In this document: one piece after another, positions 54,001-62,600 of the stretch
Layout: each line of letters begins with the position of its first letter
Numbering within the stretch: the stretch's first letter is position 1
The notes under the pieces: generated by a model
What the model was told of the DNA's origin: nothing
The model's database searches: none
Seen by the model: the letters and a program-made list of their open reading frames with translations, nothing else
Made by a program: the position numbers and the translations under genes
Assembly (NCBI GenBank): GCA_020634165.1
Contig: JACKCF010000003.1
Span: 310,001 to 374,000, forward strand
Direction of reading: 5' to 3'
From: Anaerolineaceae bacterium
GTDB lineage: Bacteria > Chloroflexota > Anaerolineae > Aggregatilineales > Phototrophicaceae
Length of the DNA: 64,000 bases

Positions 54001-55223
54001 CTATAGGCGGGGTTCGAATCAAACGTATTTCTTTCAGGTTGCACCAAGACACAGCTATCGTCCTGATAGATGCCATCGTAACCGTTAATCTTGACGCCTG
54101 CTGGAAACGAACAATTGATGGTGTTACCAGCGATCAAGGCACCGTAAAACCAGGAACCACCACTTGAAACGATCTCATATCCAATGTGTGTGTTATCTAG
54201 AATCTGCCCACCATTCATGTAAATAGTAGAAGGAATGGACTGAGGGTCTTCCGGGTTCAATTTTGGAACCACACGAATGCCAATTTGATTTCTACCGATC
54301 GTCGTGCCATTGATATTTACGTAAGCACCATACGCCAGAATACCACCGCCAGTATTGTCTGTTACAGCACTCCATGTCATCTGGGCTATGGGACTTGAAC
54401 CACCACAATCAGAAGCCATTAGCGAAAATACCCAATCCGTAGCGTTGTTAATCACCTCAGTTGATATAAGGTTCAGGCCAGGAGAACTACTGAATGTTGA
54501 CAACGGCAAACGCGACCCAGCAAAAACGCCAAAATGCGTCGATAAGTCTACAGACAGAGTCGTATTGCCGTCGATGATGCTATGCTCAATATCAACTCTA
54601 TCTCCGAAGAAAAGCGCTGCCCCTGCAGCCGGGTTACAGGGATGAGACCCATACACATTATTGTTCGTCAGCCGAGCATAAGTGATTTCCAGATAGCCTT
54701 TTTCGTTATAGATGCCACCTGCAAATGGCGCACTTCCACCCTGAACGGTCACACCTGATAATATGGCTGGAAGATCATGTTCATTCTCAAGATAGTAAAT
54801 ACTCTGCCGATAGTGCAAAACGCGGTCTAGATTACCACCATCAATGATGGTCTTTGACATGCCATCACCATATAGAGTGAGCTGGTCCTGTATATCCAGA
54901 TCGCCAGTATACGATTCATCCTCGTCTGCTCCAGGGATGGTGAGTGTGTATGTGCCCTCAGGTAAATAAACACTCTGGCCAAAGGGCATCGCGTTCGATT
55001 CAATAATCGCAGTGCGCAGGGTACATTGGCCGTTAGCATCGGCACAGAGGCCATCGCCAGGATTGGCATCGACCGTATCAAGTGTACTGTCCACAACGAA
55101 GTCAGCCTCATGTGCGAGGCTGCCAGGAGAATACGTGGGTGCAAGGCCTAGATCTTGTGCAATGACAGAAATACTTAGTAAAAAGGCAAAAACTAGGAGT
55201 AGGCTAAGGCGTTTCTTGGACAA
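51063..55223 (-). CDS. Exported beta-helix/FG-GAP protein with unknown C-terminal beta domain
   Basis: 1,386 residues from TTG (MSKKRLSLLL), with GGAAG 6 bases upstream. Signal peptide (LLLVFAFLLSISVIAQ), CSLREA motif (VDSTLDTVDANPGDGLCADA), beta-helix to about 390, two Ca-loop Ig-like modules, fibronectin-like domain, and FG-GAP blades (about 885-1115). A further domain (about 1132-1272; CDMSSVKVEFVTFDPLGDVRLVVLNY to FDISCGPDTDGDGNRG) is not shared with the other members; its strands and flanking cysteines suggest a cohesin- or invasin-like sandwich, but I do not recognise it. A Thr/Pro-rich tail closes the protein. Likely cell-surface. Confidence 0.83.
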   Translation of the reverse strand: MSKKRLSLLLVFAFLLSISVIAQDLGLAPTYSPGSLAHEADFVVDSTLDTVDANPGDGLCADANGQCTLRTAIIESNAMPFGQSVYLPEGTYTLTIPGADEDESYTGDLDIQDQLTLYGDGMSKTIIDGGNLDRVLHYRQSIYYLENEHDLPAILSGVTVQGGSAPFAGGIYNEKGYLEITYARLTNNNVYGSHPCNPAAGAALFFGDRVDIEHSIIDGNTTLSVDLSTHFGVFAGSRLPLSTFSSSPGLNLISTEVINNATDWVFSLMASDCGGSSPIAQMTWSAVTDNTGGGILAYGAYVNINGTTIGRNQIGIRVVPKLNPEDPQSIPSTIYMNGGQILDNTHIGYEIVSSGGSWFYGALIAGNTINCSFPAGVKINGYDGIYQDDSCVLVQPERNTFDSNPAYSYTDPNPPENPIVEYQQSSLYHDNPNGSYGIQPYLTSDLYVFFSEPMFNPFGNDDPHDITNPANHYLVQKGPNNVYDFATCNSELGDDVVIPIQSIEYQAVLSAPIELRERNNVAHIRFAPSDTPTGFLPSGHYRYMACGSLHDEDGVALDGNKDGVPGDDYVWSILGTSLPPVSPRVIALAYDPKDDGYHTAWPAADNVIASQVSHFTVDVFTEGAFNPYELPNPNNFMLAQAGPDGTFQTTDCSAPNGDDIAFEVSNVVGYLVTNQVLPVPEPINAAQVYISQPLSDGHYRFIMCDALHDLEGVQIDGDEDGVPGGNTIRDFWIYQNIAIPAPPTLNTLTSTTITLNVEHPDLPFEASVLVYKRTPSGSFIGAITVPEDASTVFDWGLECNSVYRYSYRLQIENATGPVNRSDYSEEVPFRMAPCDPVLRHTFGLYDRGHWLFFDVDGDQRQDIRFNLGPQEPGWIALIGDWNGDGLTGLGLYKDGTFILRSLTEAGTEDTQFVYSPVEGGQPIVGDWNADGTDTIGIYSDGTYYLRNVNSEGPADTVVNLSDFDPGAPTDVIPLSGDWRGVGIDRVGYYRHGTFGLNWNYRETDLMTAEFGPEEGWLPIIGDWEDDGMDTVGLYKDGIWRLSTANELARVDYGFTYGDLSNHWQPLSFDGDVAILNRFFSETVPQPRVTSIPRSDMTPIPTITPTPTPTLEPSECDMSSVKVEFVTFDPLGDVRLVVLNYRSVVSNLVDFNIVWPAVPGLRLQQVVVGGQSANDLPPNGTGTIVWQNLPGGDTSPPTQGINPADGVWLMDYVFPPLSATYIHLDFTGMGAPSLDTFGVELADFAGTWFDISCGPDTDGDGNRGSDQPVSRIMLPTSNEAHTSTPPASLTPAPTRTLEISLTPSVTFTPSPTIPTWTPFLSPTPSPGYTPPTSTLTPTPSDTPEAVITPPTATLTSTPSDTPEPTWTIVTPTPRSTNAPYFTPTQKP

Positions 55224-55334
55224 TGGATACTTCCAGGATTTACAGGATCAATCACAATTCATTATAAACAGGTAACATTACTCGAAAAATAAAGCAGGTT
55301 CCTTATTCGTCATCAGCTTGCAATGATAGATGTC

Positions 55335-55358
55335 ACCACCAGAAATCTTTCTGGTGGT
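55335..55358. terminator. Strong hairpin between surface-protein genes
   Basis: ACCACCAGAAA and TTTCTGGTGGT are exact 11-bp arms with a 2-base centre, followed on the plus strand by TTTAT. Flanking genes are on the minus strand, where the tail is GACATC, so a classical terminator would point the wrong way. It may mark the end of a transcript from the decayed upstream segment. Confidence 0.4.
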
Positions 55359-55398
55359 TTTATAGGTGTTGAGCATATTATTTGCAGCAAAGCATCGG

Positions 55399-55945
55399 TC
55401 ACGGCGATGTCAAAACGATGGTTTCACCAGCAATGCCTTCAAACCCCTGCAATTCCAGGCGGTAGGTACATCCTGACTGAAATAGCACTTTACCTTCGTC
55501 TGTTGTATCGCCCCTGAATATCCAATTATTGATGATATTCCAGTAGTGACCGGCTAATGGAAAATCGGGTGTCGGCGTTGTCGGTATAATACAGGGATCA
55601 CTGGCCACTTCTTAACACATACGTGCACCATCATCGCTAATGACTGTAAAGTGGTAAACACCAGGGTCGATTTGCCCACCTATAGATTCTGGCCCCACCA
55701 AGGTTGTCGTCGTTATCCAGCGGCCACCCGTGCGATCTGAATTGAGTGTGCCTGCCCCCGGTACAGTTTGCATGGACACGTAATCCCAATAAGAAATCAT
55801 CGTATCGATACCTACAAAGCTGTAGCTACTGCTGCTAGCGGGTAGAGGAACCGAGTCAAAATACCAGCACATTGATCAGTAGCGACTGCATCCATAGGGC
55901 AACCAACATCACTCAAATTGACGAACTCATGCTGCCAGCTAAAGT
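55399..55945 (-). pseudogene. Decayed C-terminal cassette of a surface protein
   Basis: Minus-strand coding-like sequence broken in several places. A segment read in one frame from about 55938 (FHLNFSWQHEFVNLSDVGCP) changes frame near 55873 into WYFDSVPL to VYHFTVISDDGARMC. A TAA at 55612-55614 then stops it, and the same frame continues downstream as PTPDFPLAGHYWNIINNWIF to FEGIAGETIVLTSP (stop at 55399). SDDGARM resembles the SADDGARM segment of the PA14-like domain in the protein at 59617-63654. The segment lies directly after the abrupt stop of the gene at 55946, where intact relatives continue into their C-terminal cassette. Confidence 0.6.
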
Positions 55946-58900
55946 TCAAGTGGAATTCACTCCCGGCCCTGGAATCACAGGCACACGTGGGGTGGGCACA
56001 GTCACAGCAAACAGACGATTGAGCACACTGGTATCACCGTCGAAGGCCAGCGGTTGCCAACCGCCTGTCAGGTCGCCGTAGCTGAAGCCGTAGTCTACAG
56101 GACCAATGCTGTTGGTATTACGCAGCCGCCAGAGGCCGTTGTTGTAAAGGCCGATGGTATCGGTCAGATCACCGTTCCAGTCGCCAAAGACAGGCGACCA
56201 TCCCAATGGGCCGAAGCTGAATGAGGTATAGACCGCACCAGCCGTTGCCAGATAGAAGGTGTTGTTCTCGAAATAGCCAACACTGTCGGTACCGTCGCCA
56301 TCCCAGTCACCTGATAGCGGAATGCTTGATGCACTCCCCAGATTGAAGGTCAGATCGGCGAGACCAGCGTCGTTGCTGTTGCGCAGTTGGAATGATCCAC
56401 TACTGAACACGCCAATTGTATCGGTGCCGTTGCCATCCCAATCACCGACGACGGGGATCGCACCTGATAGCGGACCGAAATTGAAGCTGATGTCAACCAC
56501 GCTGTCACCATCAAGATCACGCAGCAAAAATGCACCCTCTTTGTACAGGCCGATTCCAGGCAGACCATCACCGTTCCAGTCACCGACCAGGGCTGTCCAG
56601 CCGGATTCTGGTTCGCCAAAGGCGAAACGCACATCTTCGCGATGATAGCCATCGACAGCGTAGAAGAGCCACTGACCTTCTTTATACAGTCCGAAGGTAT
56701 GCTGCAATGACGTCACGCAGTTGGCAGTGGTCACATCCAGATAATCAGACCATTCGCTGAAGTTGGACGCGGCAGCATCGTAAAGGCGAACGCGATAACG
56801 ATAGGCTGTTTCGCAGGTCAGGTTGCTATCGACGAAAGAGACTGTACCCACATCGGCGCTGCCAACAAGGCTGGCCGAACCGCCTGTGGTGCGTTCGATC
56901 TGGAAGACGGTTCCAGCAGGCACAGGGCTAATGGTTGGCAGATTCAGTGCAACCAGCACATCAGAATAGTCATTAAGCGTCGGTGCGGGTGGTGTCGGGA
57001 GTGGTGGTACAAAGCCGTCGGTGACGAAGTCCAGCATGAAGTTGCCACCAGGGATACTGTCGGAGTCGCCATTGAGGGGAACTCCTTCTAAGCTTTTTAT
57101 GTCGTCGCAGAGTATCAGACGATAGGCATTGGCACTCAGCGACTGATTGACCGCATATTGCACATGCATGTAGGGAATTGATGCAGTAAAAACCTCAGGA
57201 TAATCTGAATAGTGACCTACTTCGGAATCCGCTATTGAGACAGACACATCGTCGCCTACAACGGTATCACAGGTTTGGGTTTCGACTGTGCCGTTAGTCC
57301 CTCCCTGCACTAAACGCACATTGGCCAGGTCCATCAGGGGATAGCTATCCATTTTCACCGAGAATTCGACCTCGAAGTCATCGACATAGGCCGGAATAGC
57401 GACACCGCCTGTGTTGGGATAAATCGTCGCTGACGGCGTTGTTCCACCATCAAAAACATCGACCTGCACCACCTGTGTTTGTGGTGATTGGATATTGGTG
57501 AAATCATGGATGGCGTTGCCACCACTGTAGCCATCGCCATCGGCATCAATATGAACGCCTTTGATGTCCTGTAGGCTATCGCAGGCAATAAAGCGAAAAT
57601 CGCCTACCGGAAGGAAGTATTCCGTGCCACCAACAGCCTCGGCATCGAATTCAAGCAGACCGCCAGAAATAGTGTAGTGGGGTGTAAAATAATCCAGATA
57701 GTTGCTCGGCCAGGGCGCACCATAGACAACCCGTTTGATGGGCACACGAAGGTCATCACCTTGCTGTGATGCTTCGCAGCTATCTGTATCGAACTGGCCA
57801 TTAGGCCCTTTCATGAGCAGCCTATAATTATCCGGGTTGGTAACGTCATTGAGATCGCTATCGCCCAGTGGATTGAACATTGGTCCCACGAAGATAAGAT
57901 TGAGGTATTTGGTTAACGCGAGTTGTGGACTGTTCGATTCTGTATCATCTTGGAGGTCATAAGCATAAACACCAGGCGCAAATGGCTCGCCAGGACCAGG
58001 ATATTCAAAATATTCGTAAGCGCCGATTGAACAGCGTGTGACACCAGTCGGCAAATGGCCGCGCTGATCGTCAACGACAGAACTACCATCACAAAAATTA
58101 TCGGTCGCAGGGCTCGTTTCAGGTAACCTTCTCGTAAGCGTATATCCGCCATTATCAGCTAAAGGCAGCAAAAGCGGGTCCACATTCTCTATGTCCGTTG
58201 GGCCTGCCGGACATGAAGCATCACTGAAAATATTGTGATAGGGGAACTCAAAGCCATAATCTGGATTGATCGTTAGTGCACCAGACACATCACAGTTCTG
58301 GGTATGCCCTGAGATGATTGAGTAATCCATATCGACCAAAACAGGATATTCAATGATAAGCCCCTTACTGCCATTATGGGCAATAGTAGTCTGGTTAAAA
58401 CTAGGATGATAATACTCGTTGGCAGATTCATCAGAGTAACTTATACGGACACCCACAGAATTGTCTGAAATTGTTGAATTAGCGACAATCATTGGATTGT
58501 AGAGTCGCAGCCCTCCGCCACTGTTATTGGCAATGAGTGAAAATTGGATCCAAAACATTGTTACTTCACCACTACAAGTATTCCTATCGACGATCATTGC
58601 CCAATCTGTCTGATTATTGATAATCGACGTAAACCACACTTCAACAACGCCGCTAACCGCGCCATAGGATGATGTCAGGTTGGTATCAGGTGTGCGATTT
58701 TCAGTAACGGTGCTGAACATCAAGCTCGCATATGAGGTTGTATAAAGTGCCGCTCCTGCACTCTGGCCACAGGGATAGTGACCATAAGCGTAGTTATCAC
58801 GAAGTGTGACAAAGCGCAAAGTTACATGCGCTTCGGTTTCAATAAAAATGCCACCGCCGTAAGGTGCATTGCCGCCTTGAATGGTCAAATTCGAAATTAT

Positions 58901-59368
58901 GATTTCATCGGAATTATCCACTTTGGGAACAAGTGAATGAAAGACGCGGTCGAGGTCGTTGCCATCGATAAGGGTCTGGCCCTGGCCATCACCAGTGATA
59001 AGCACCTTGTCGGTGATGTCGAGGTCGCCGGTTGCAGCGGCGTCCTCATCTGTGCCGGGGATGGTCAGCAGATAGGTTCCGGCGGGAACGTGAATAGACT
59101 GCGGCAGCGGGAAAGCGTTCGATTCCATGATGGCGGCACGCAGCGTGCAGTTGCCGCTAGCATCAGCGCAAGCTCCATCGCCAGGGTTGGCATCGACAGC
59201 ATCGAGCGTGCTGTTCACGGTGATGTCGGGGATGCCAAGACCGCCATCGGCTAGAATATTTTGCTTCTGGGGCAACAAATTGATTTGCGGCACCATATCC
59301 TGGGCCAATGAGGCAAAGCTGATAACGAATAGCAGAGTAACGATGGCAAAAAGCGATTTTTTTGACAA
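55946..59368 (-). CDS. Exported beta-helix/FG-GAP protein lacking a C-terminal cassette
   Basis: About 1,140 residues. TTG 59368 (MSKKSLF) is aligned with the paralogue starts; ATG 59377 is the alternative. Signal peptide (AIVTLLFVISFASLAQ), CSLREA motif, beta-helix, two Ca-loop Ig-like modules, fibronectin-like domain and FG-GAP blades (about 895-1130). It stops 7-8 residues after VPTPRVPVIPGP, where other family members run on for 200-430 residues. It is close to the protein at 46275-51002 over nearly its full length, in the FG-GAP part almost identical, which points to recent duplication or gene conversion. The remnants at 55399-55945 suggest its tail was lost by frameshift. Confidence 0.83.
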   Translation of the reverse strand: MSKKSLFAIVTLLFVISFASLAQDMVPQINLLPQKQNILADGGLGIPDITVNSTLDAVDANPGDGACADASGNCTLRAAIMESNAFPLPQSIHVPAGTYLLTIPGTDEDAAATGDLDITDKVLITGDGQGQTLIDGNDLDRVFHSLVPKVDNSDEIIISNLTIQGGNAPYGGGIFIETEAHVTLRFVTLRDNYAYGHYPCGQSAGAALYTTSYASLMFSTVTENRTPDTNLTSSYGAVSGVVEVWFTSIINNQTDWAMIVDRNTCSGEVTMFWIQFSLIANNSGGGLRLYNPMIVANSTISDNSVGVRISYSDESANEYYHPSFNQTTIAHNGSKGLIIEYPVLVDMDYSIISGHTQNCDVSGALTINPDYGFEFPYHNIFSDASCPAGPTDIENVDPLLLPLADNGGYTLTRRLPETSPATDNFCDGSSVVDDQRGHLPTGVTRCSIGAYEYFEYPGPGEPFAPGVYAYDLQDDTESNSPQLALTKYLNLIFVGPMFNPLGDSDLNDVTNPDNYRLLMKGPNGQFDTDSCEASQQGDDLRVPIKRVVYGAPWPSNYLDYFTPHYTISGGLLEFDAEAVGGTEYFLPVGDFRFIACDSLQDIKGVHIDADGDGYSGGNAIHDFTNIQSPQTQVVQVDVFDGGTTPSATIYPNTGGVAIPAYVDDFEVEFSVKMDSYPLMDLANVRLVQGGTNGTVETQTCDTVVGDDVSVSIADSEVGHYSDYPEVFTASIPYMHVQYAVNQSLSANAYRLILCDDIKSLEGVPLNGDSDSIPGGNFMLDFVTDGFVPPLPTPPAPTLNDYSDVLVALNLPTISPVPAGTVFQIERTTGGSASLVGSADVGTVSFVDSNLTCETAYRYRVRLYDAAASNFSEWSDYLDVTTANCVTSLQHTFGLYKEGQWLFYAVDGYHREDVRFAFGEPESGWTALVGDWNGDGLPGIGLYKEGAFLLRDLDGDSVVDISFNFGPLSGAIPVVGDWDGNGTDTIGVFSSGSFQLRNSNDAGLADLTFNLGSASSIPLSGDWDGDGTDSVGYFENNTFYLATAGAVYTSFSFGPLGWSPVFGDWNGDLTDTIGLYNNGLWRLRNTNSIGPVDYGFSYGDLTGGWQPLAFDGDTSVLNRLFAVTVPTPRVPVIPGPGVNST

Positions 59369-59616
59369 TGGATGCATCCGACCGTATTAAGCTTGAAATA
59401 ATACTTCTTTATTGTAACTGTGATCCATTACTCCGTGAATAAAGCTATTGTTGACAAGATCATGTGATGGATATGTCAGATGTCATTCAGTGTGCATTGA
59501 CGGCCAATGGATGAGCGTCCAGTATGCAATCCCTCGACTAAGCATCCGCGACGTAGGTGCTTCATAATGCAATTGGTTCGTAAGGCCGATTATCGCTTTG
59601 CAGCATCCGCCATAAG

Positions 59617-62600
59617 CTAGCGCGGGGTGCAATGCAATTCGGCCTCACAAGGCACGCCATTGTTGTCAGCATCCAAATCCGTATTGCCTGAATCATAACA
59701 AGCGTAGGCTTCTTCACAGTCAAATAGCTGTTGGCAGCTAAATTCCAACGACGGACAAAGCGGATTGAGCAGGGGCGTCGATGTTGGCTGAGGCGTATTT
59801 GTGAACTCCGGTGTATCACTAGGCGTTAGCGTCAGTGTCGAAGTCGGCGGCGTGGCATCTGGCCCTGACGTATAGGTTGGGAGCGGGGTATTGGTTGATG
59901 TGATTTCTGGTGAAGATCCTAGACTTACATTACTGATCAAGACCCACTGCACCTGAATAAATGCCGAACCTGAATGGTCAACATATTCAACTGAGAGTGT
60001 GGTTGGGCCACTGATGTTGACTGTCGCTGACCTTGTACTTAGGCCCGTATTGTCAAAGAAATCAATGATAGACACGCCATTGATGGACATGCGCGCGCCG
60101 TCATCGGCAGATACGAAGAACTGATAACGTCCAGGTGTGAGATTGACATTAGCAGTGAAACGTGCTGAGAAGTTATCAGCATTAACAGCCGTCAAAGTGA
60201 TTACATCATCGCTGGGCTGACCAAGACCCCAGTCTTCGCTCAGGCCGTTGAGATAATTTCCAAAGGCCACCACACCACCACTCAGGTCTGTTGAGTTATA
60301 AAACTGGCCAATCCAATTGACTCTGGATTGATCTTCCATTGTTGGCACTACTACAGGCAATTCCGGACCAGGAATCACAGGCACGCGCGGCGTGGGCACC
60401 GTCGCCGCAAACAAGCGATTGAGTACGCTGGTGTCCCCATCGAAAGACAATGGCTGCCAACCGCCTGTCAGATCGCCATAGGTGAAACCATATTCGACCG
60501 GGCCAGCATCATTGCTATTGCGCAACCGCCACAAGCCATTATTGTACAGGCCGATGGTATCTGTCAGGTCGCCATTCCAGTCGCCAAAGATAGGTGACCA
60601 TCCCAGAGGGCCAAAGCTGAATGAGGTATAGATCGTTGGCGATACGCCATCGGTTGCCAGATAAAAGGCGTTGTTCTCGAAGTAGCCAACGCTATCTGTG
60701 CCGTCGCCATCCCAATCACCTGCCAGCGGAATGCTGGATGCATTCCCCAGACCAAAGGTCAGGTCGGAAGGACCAGCATCGTTGCTGTTTCGCAGGAAAA
60801 AAGTGCCTGCGAGAAATACGCCAATCGTATCGGTACCATTGCCATCCCAATCACCAACCACGGGTACTGCACCTGTTGGCGTACCAAAGTCGAAGCTGAG
60901 GTCGGTCACGCTGCTGCCATTAAGGTCACGCAGCATGAAGGTTCCGTCTTTGTATAGGCCGATTCCGGGCAAGCCATCGCCGTTCCAGTCGCCGACCAGG
61001 GCCGTCCAGCCGGGTTCCGGTTCGCCAAAAGCGAAACGAACATCTTCGCGCTGGTAGCCATCGACCGCATAGAAAAGCCACTGACCTTCTTTGTACAGGC
61101 CAAAGGTATGCTGGAGCGAGGCCACGCAGTTGGCAGTCGCCACATCCAGATAATCGGACCATTCGCCAAAACCACCCATAGATTCATTGTAAAGGCGAAC
61201 ACGATACCGATAGGCTGTTTCGCACACTAAATTGTCGTCAACGAATATGAGCATATCAAGCGAGGTACTACCTACGATTGCTGTGGTACCGCCACCCGTA
61301 CGCTCGATTTGAAAGACCGTACCTTCTGGCGCACTCACAGTCGGCAGATTTAGTACGACCAGAACATCGGAGTAGTCATTCAGTGTAGGCGCATTGGGAG
61401 TAAGCAAACCACCAATCACAAATTCGACAAGGTGATTGCCACCTGCGATGCCATCTCCATCCCCATCAAGTGGCGTGCCTTCTACATCGTGGACTGTGTC
61501 ACACAGAAGGTATACGTACAAGCCTGGTGACAACGGCTGTTCAACTGATACCTGTAAAATATCGAATGGACTATCCAGAGTTATATTGGGTGCGGATGTA
61601 CCGGCTTGTACGTTCGCAATGTCTACGAATCGGTCGTCATTGGCGGCCACCTCACAGGTCGACGTATCGACAATACCATCGGAACCTGCATAAACGACCC
61701 TGTGATAGGGTTCGTCGCTCAGCAACTGGTAGGCGTCCATCAAAGTATCGAACTCAACTTGAATATCGACCTGTTCGTCGGATATCAATGCAAAGGATGA
61801 TGTCACACCTGGGTATGGAAGTGGATCGGCGGTGAAGTCAACAATATACGGCTGGCCATCAGCGACACCATCGTAATCACTATCCAAGCCGTCATTTGTA
61901 GCTGTAATCAACGTCCCACAGATGATAAGACGATAGTCAGAAGCAGGTAATCGGTCCAGGCTGCCGCCAACTACCAATTCGTCAAAGTCGATCAGCACAC
62001 TTGGACCAACATACAGGTTGTACATGTACTTCGTCGGTGTAAAGTAGTCGAAGTACGATACGCTCTCGATGGGCACGAGAACATCATCACCAGAAAGGCT
62101 ATTGCAGGCAGATGTCTGAAAGATCGAATCGCTGCCCGGCATGATAAGCTGGTAGTTATTTGGATTAGTGACATCGGATACATCGCTGTCGCCTGACGGA
62201 TTGTAGAGCAGGCGTTCACCGCGAAATGGGACAAATAGCTGGTCATTGCTTGGCAGCGTGGGATTGCTAAATGGCGTATAGATCGCATCATCGTGGTAGC
62301 GCGTACTGCGAATTTGACCGATTTGCAGCGGCATTGGACTTGGTCCCGTGTCTCCACGACCCCCTGTGCCCCCTTGTGAAATTGGGTGATAGTATCGATT
62401 TTGAACCAAGGTGAGCGACATGAGACCCGGGTTAGTTACCCAAAAGCGGTGTGGAATGGGGGAACAGGAGTCATCTGTGGCAACACCTGCGCGATATTCG
62501 CCTGCAACATTCGTCAAGCCAGCGCCAACACAGTTCGCGCCATTATTGGCCACAATTAGATCGCTGAATGATACGGCTACATCATCAAGCTTAATGCCAA

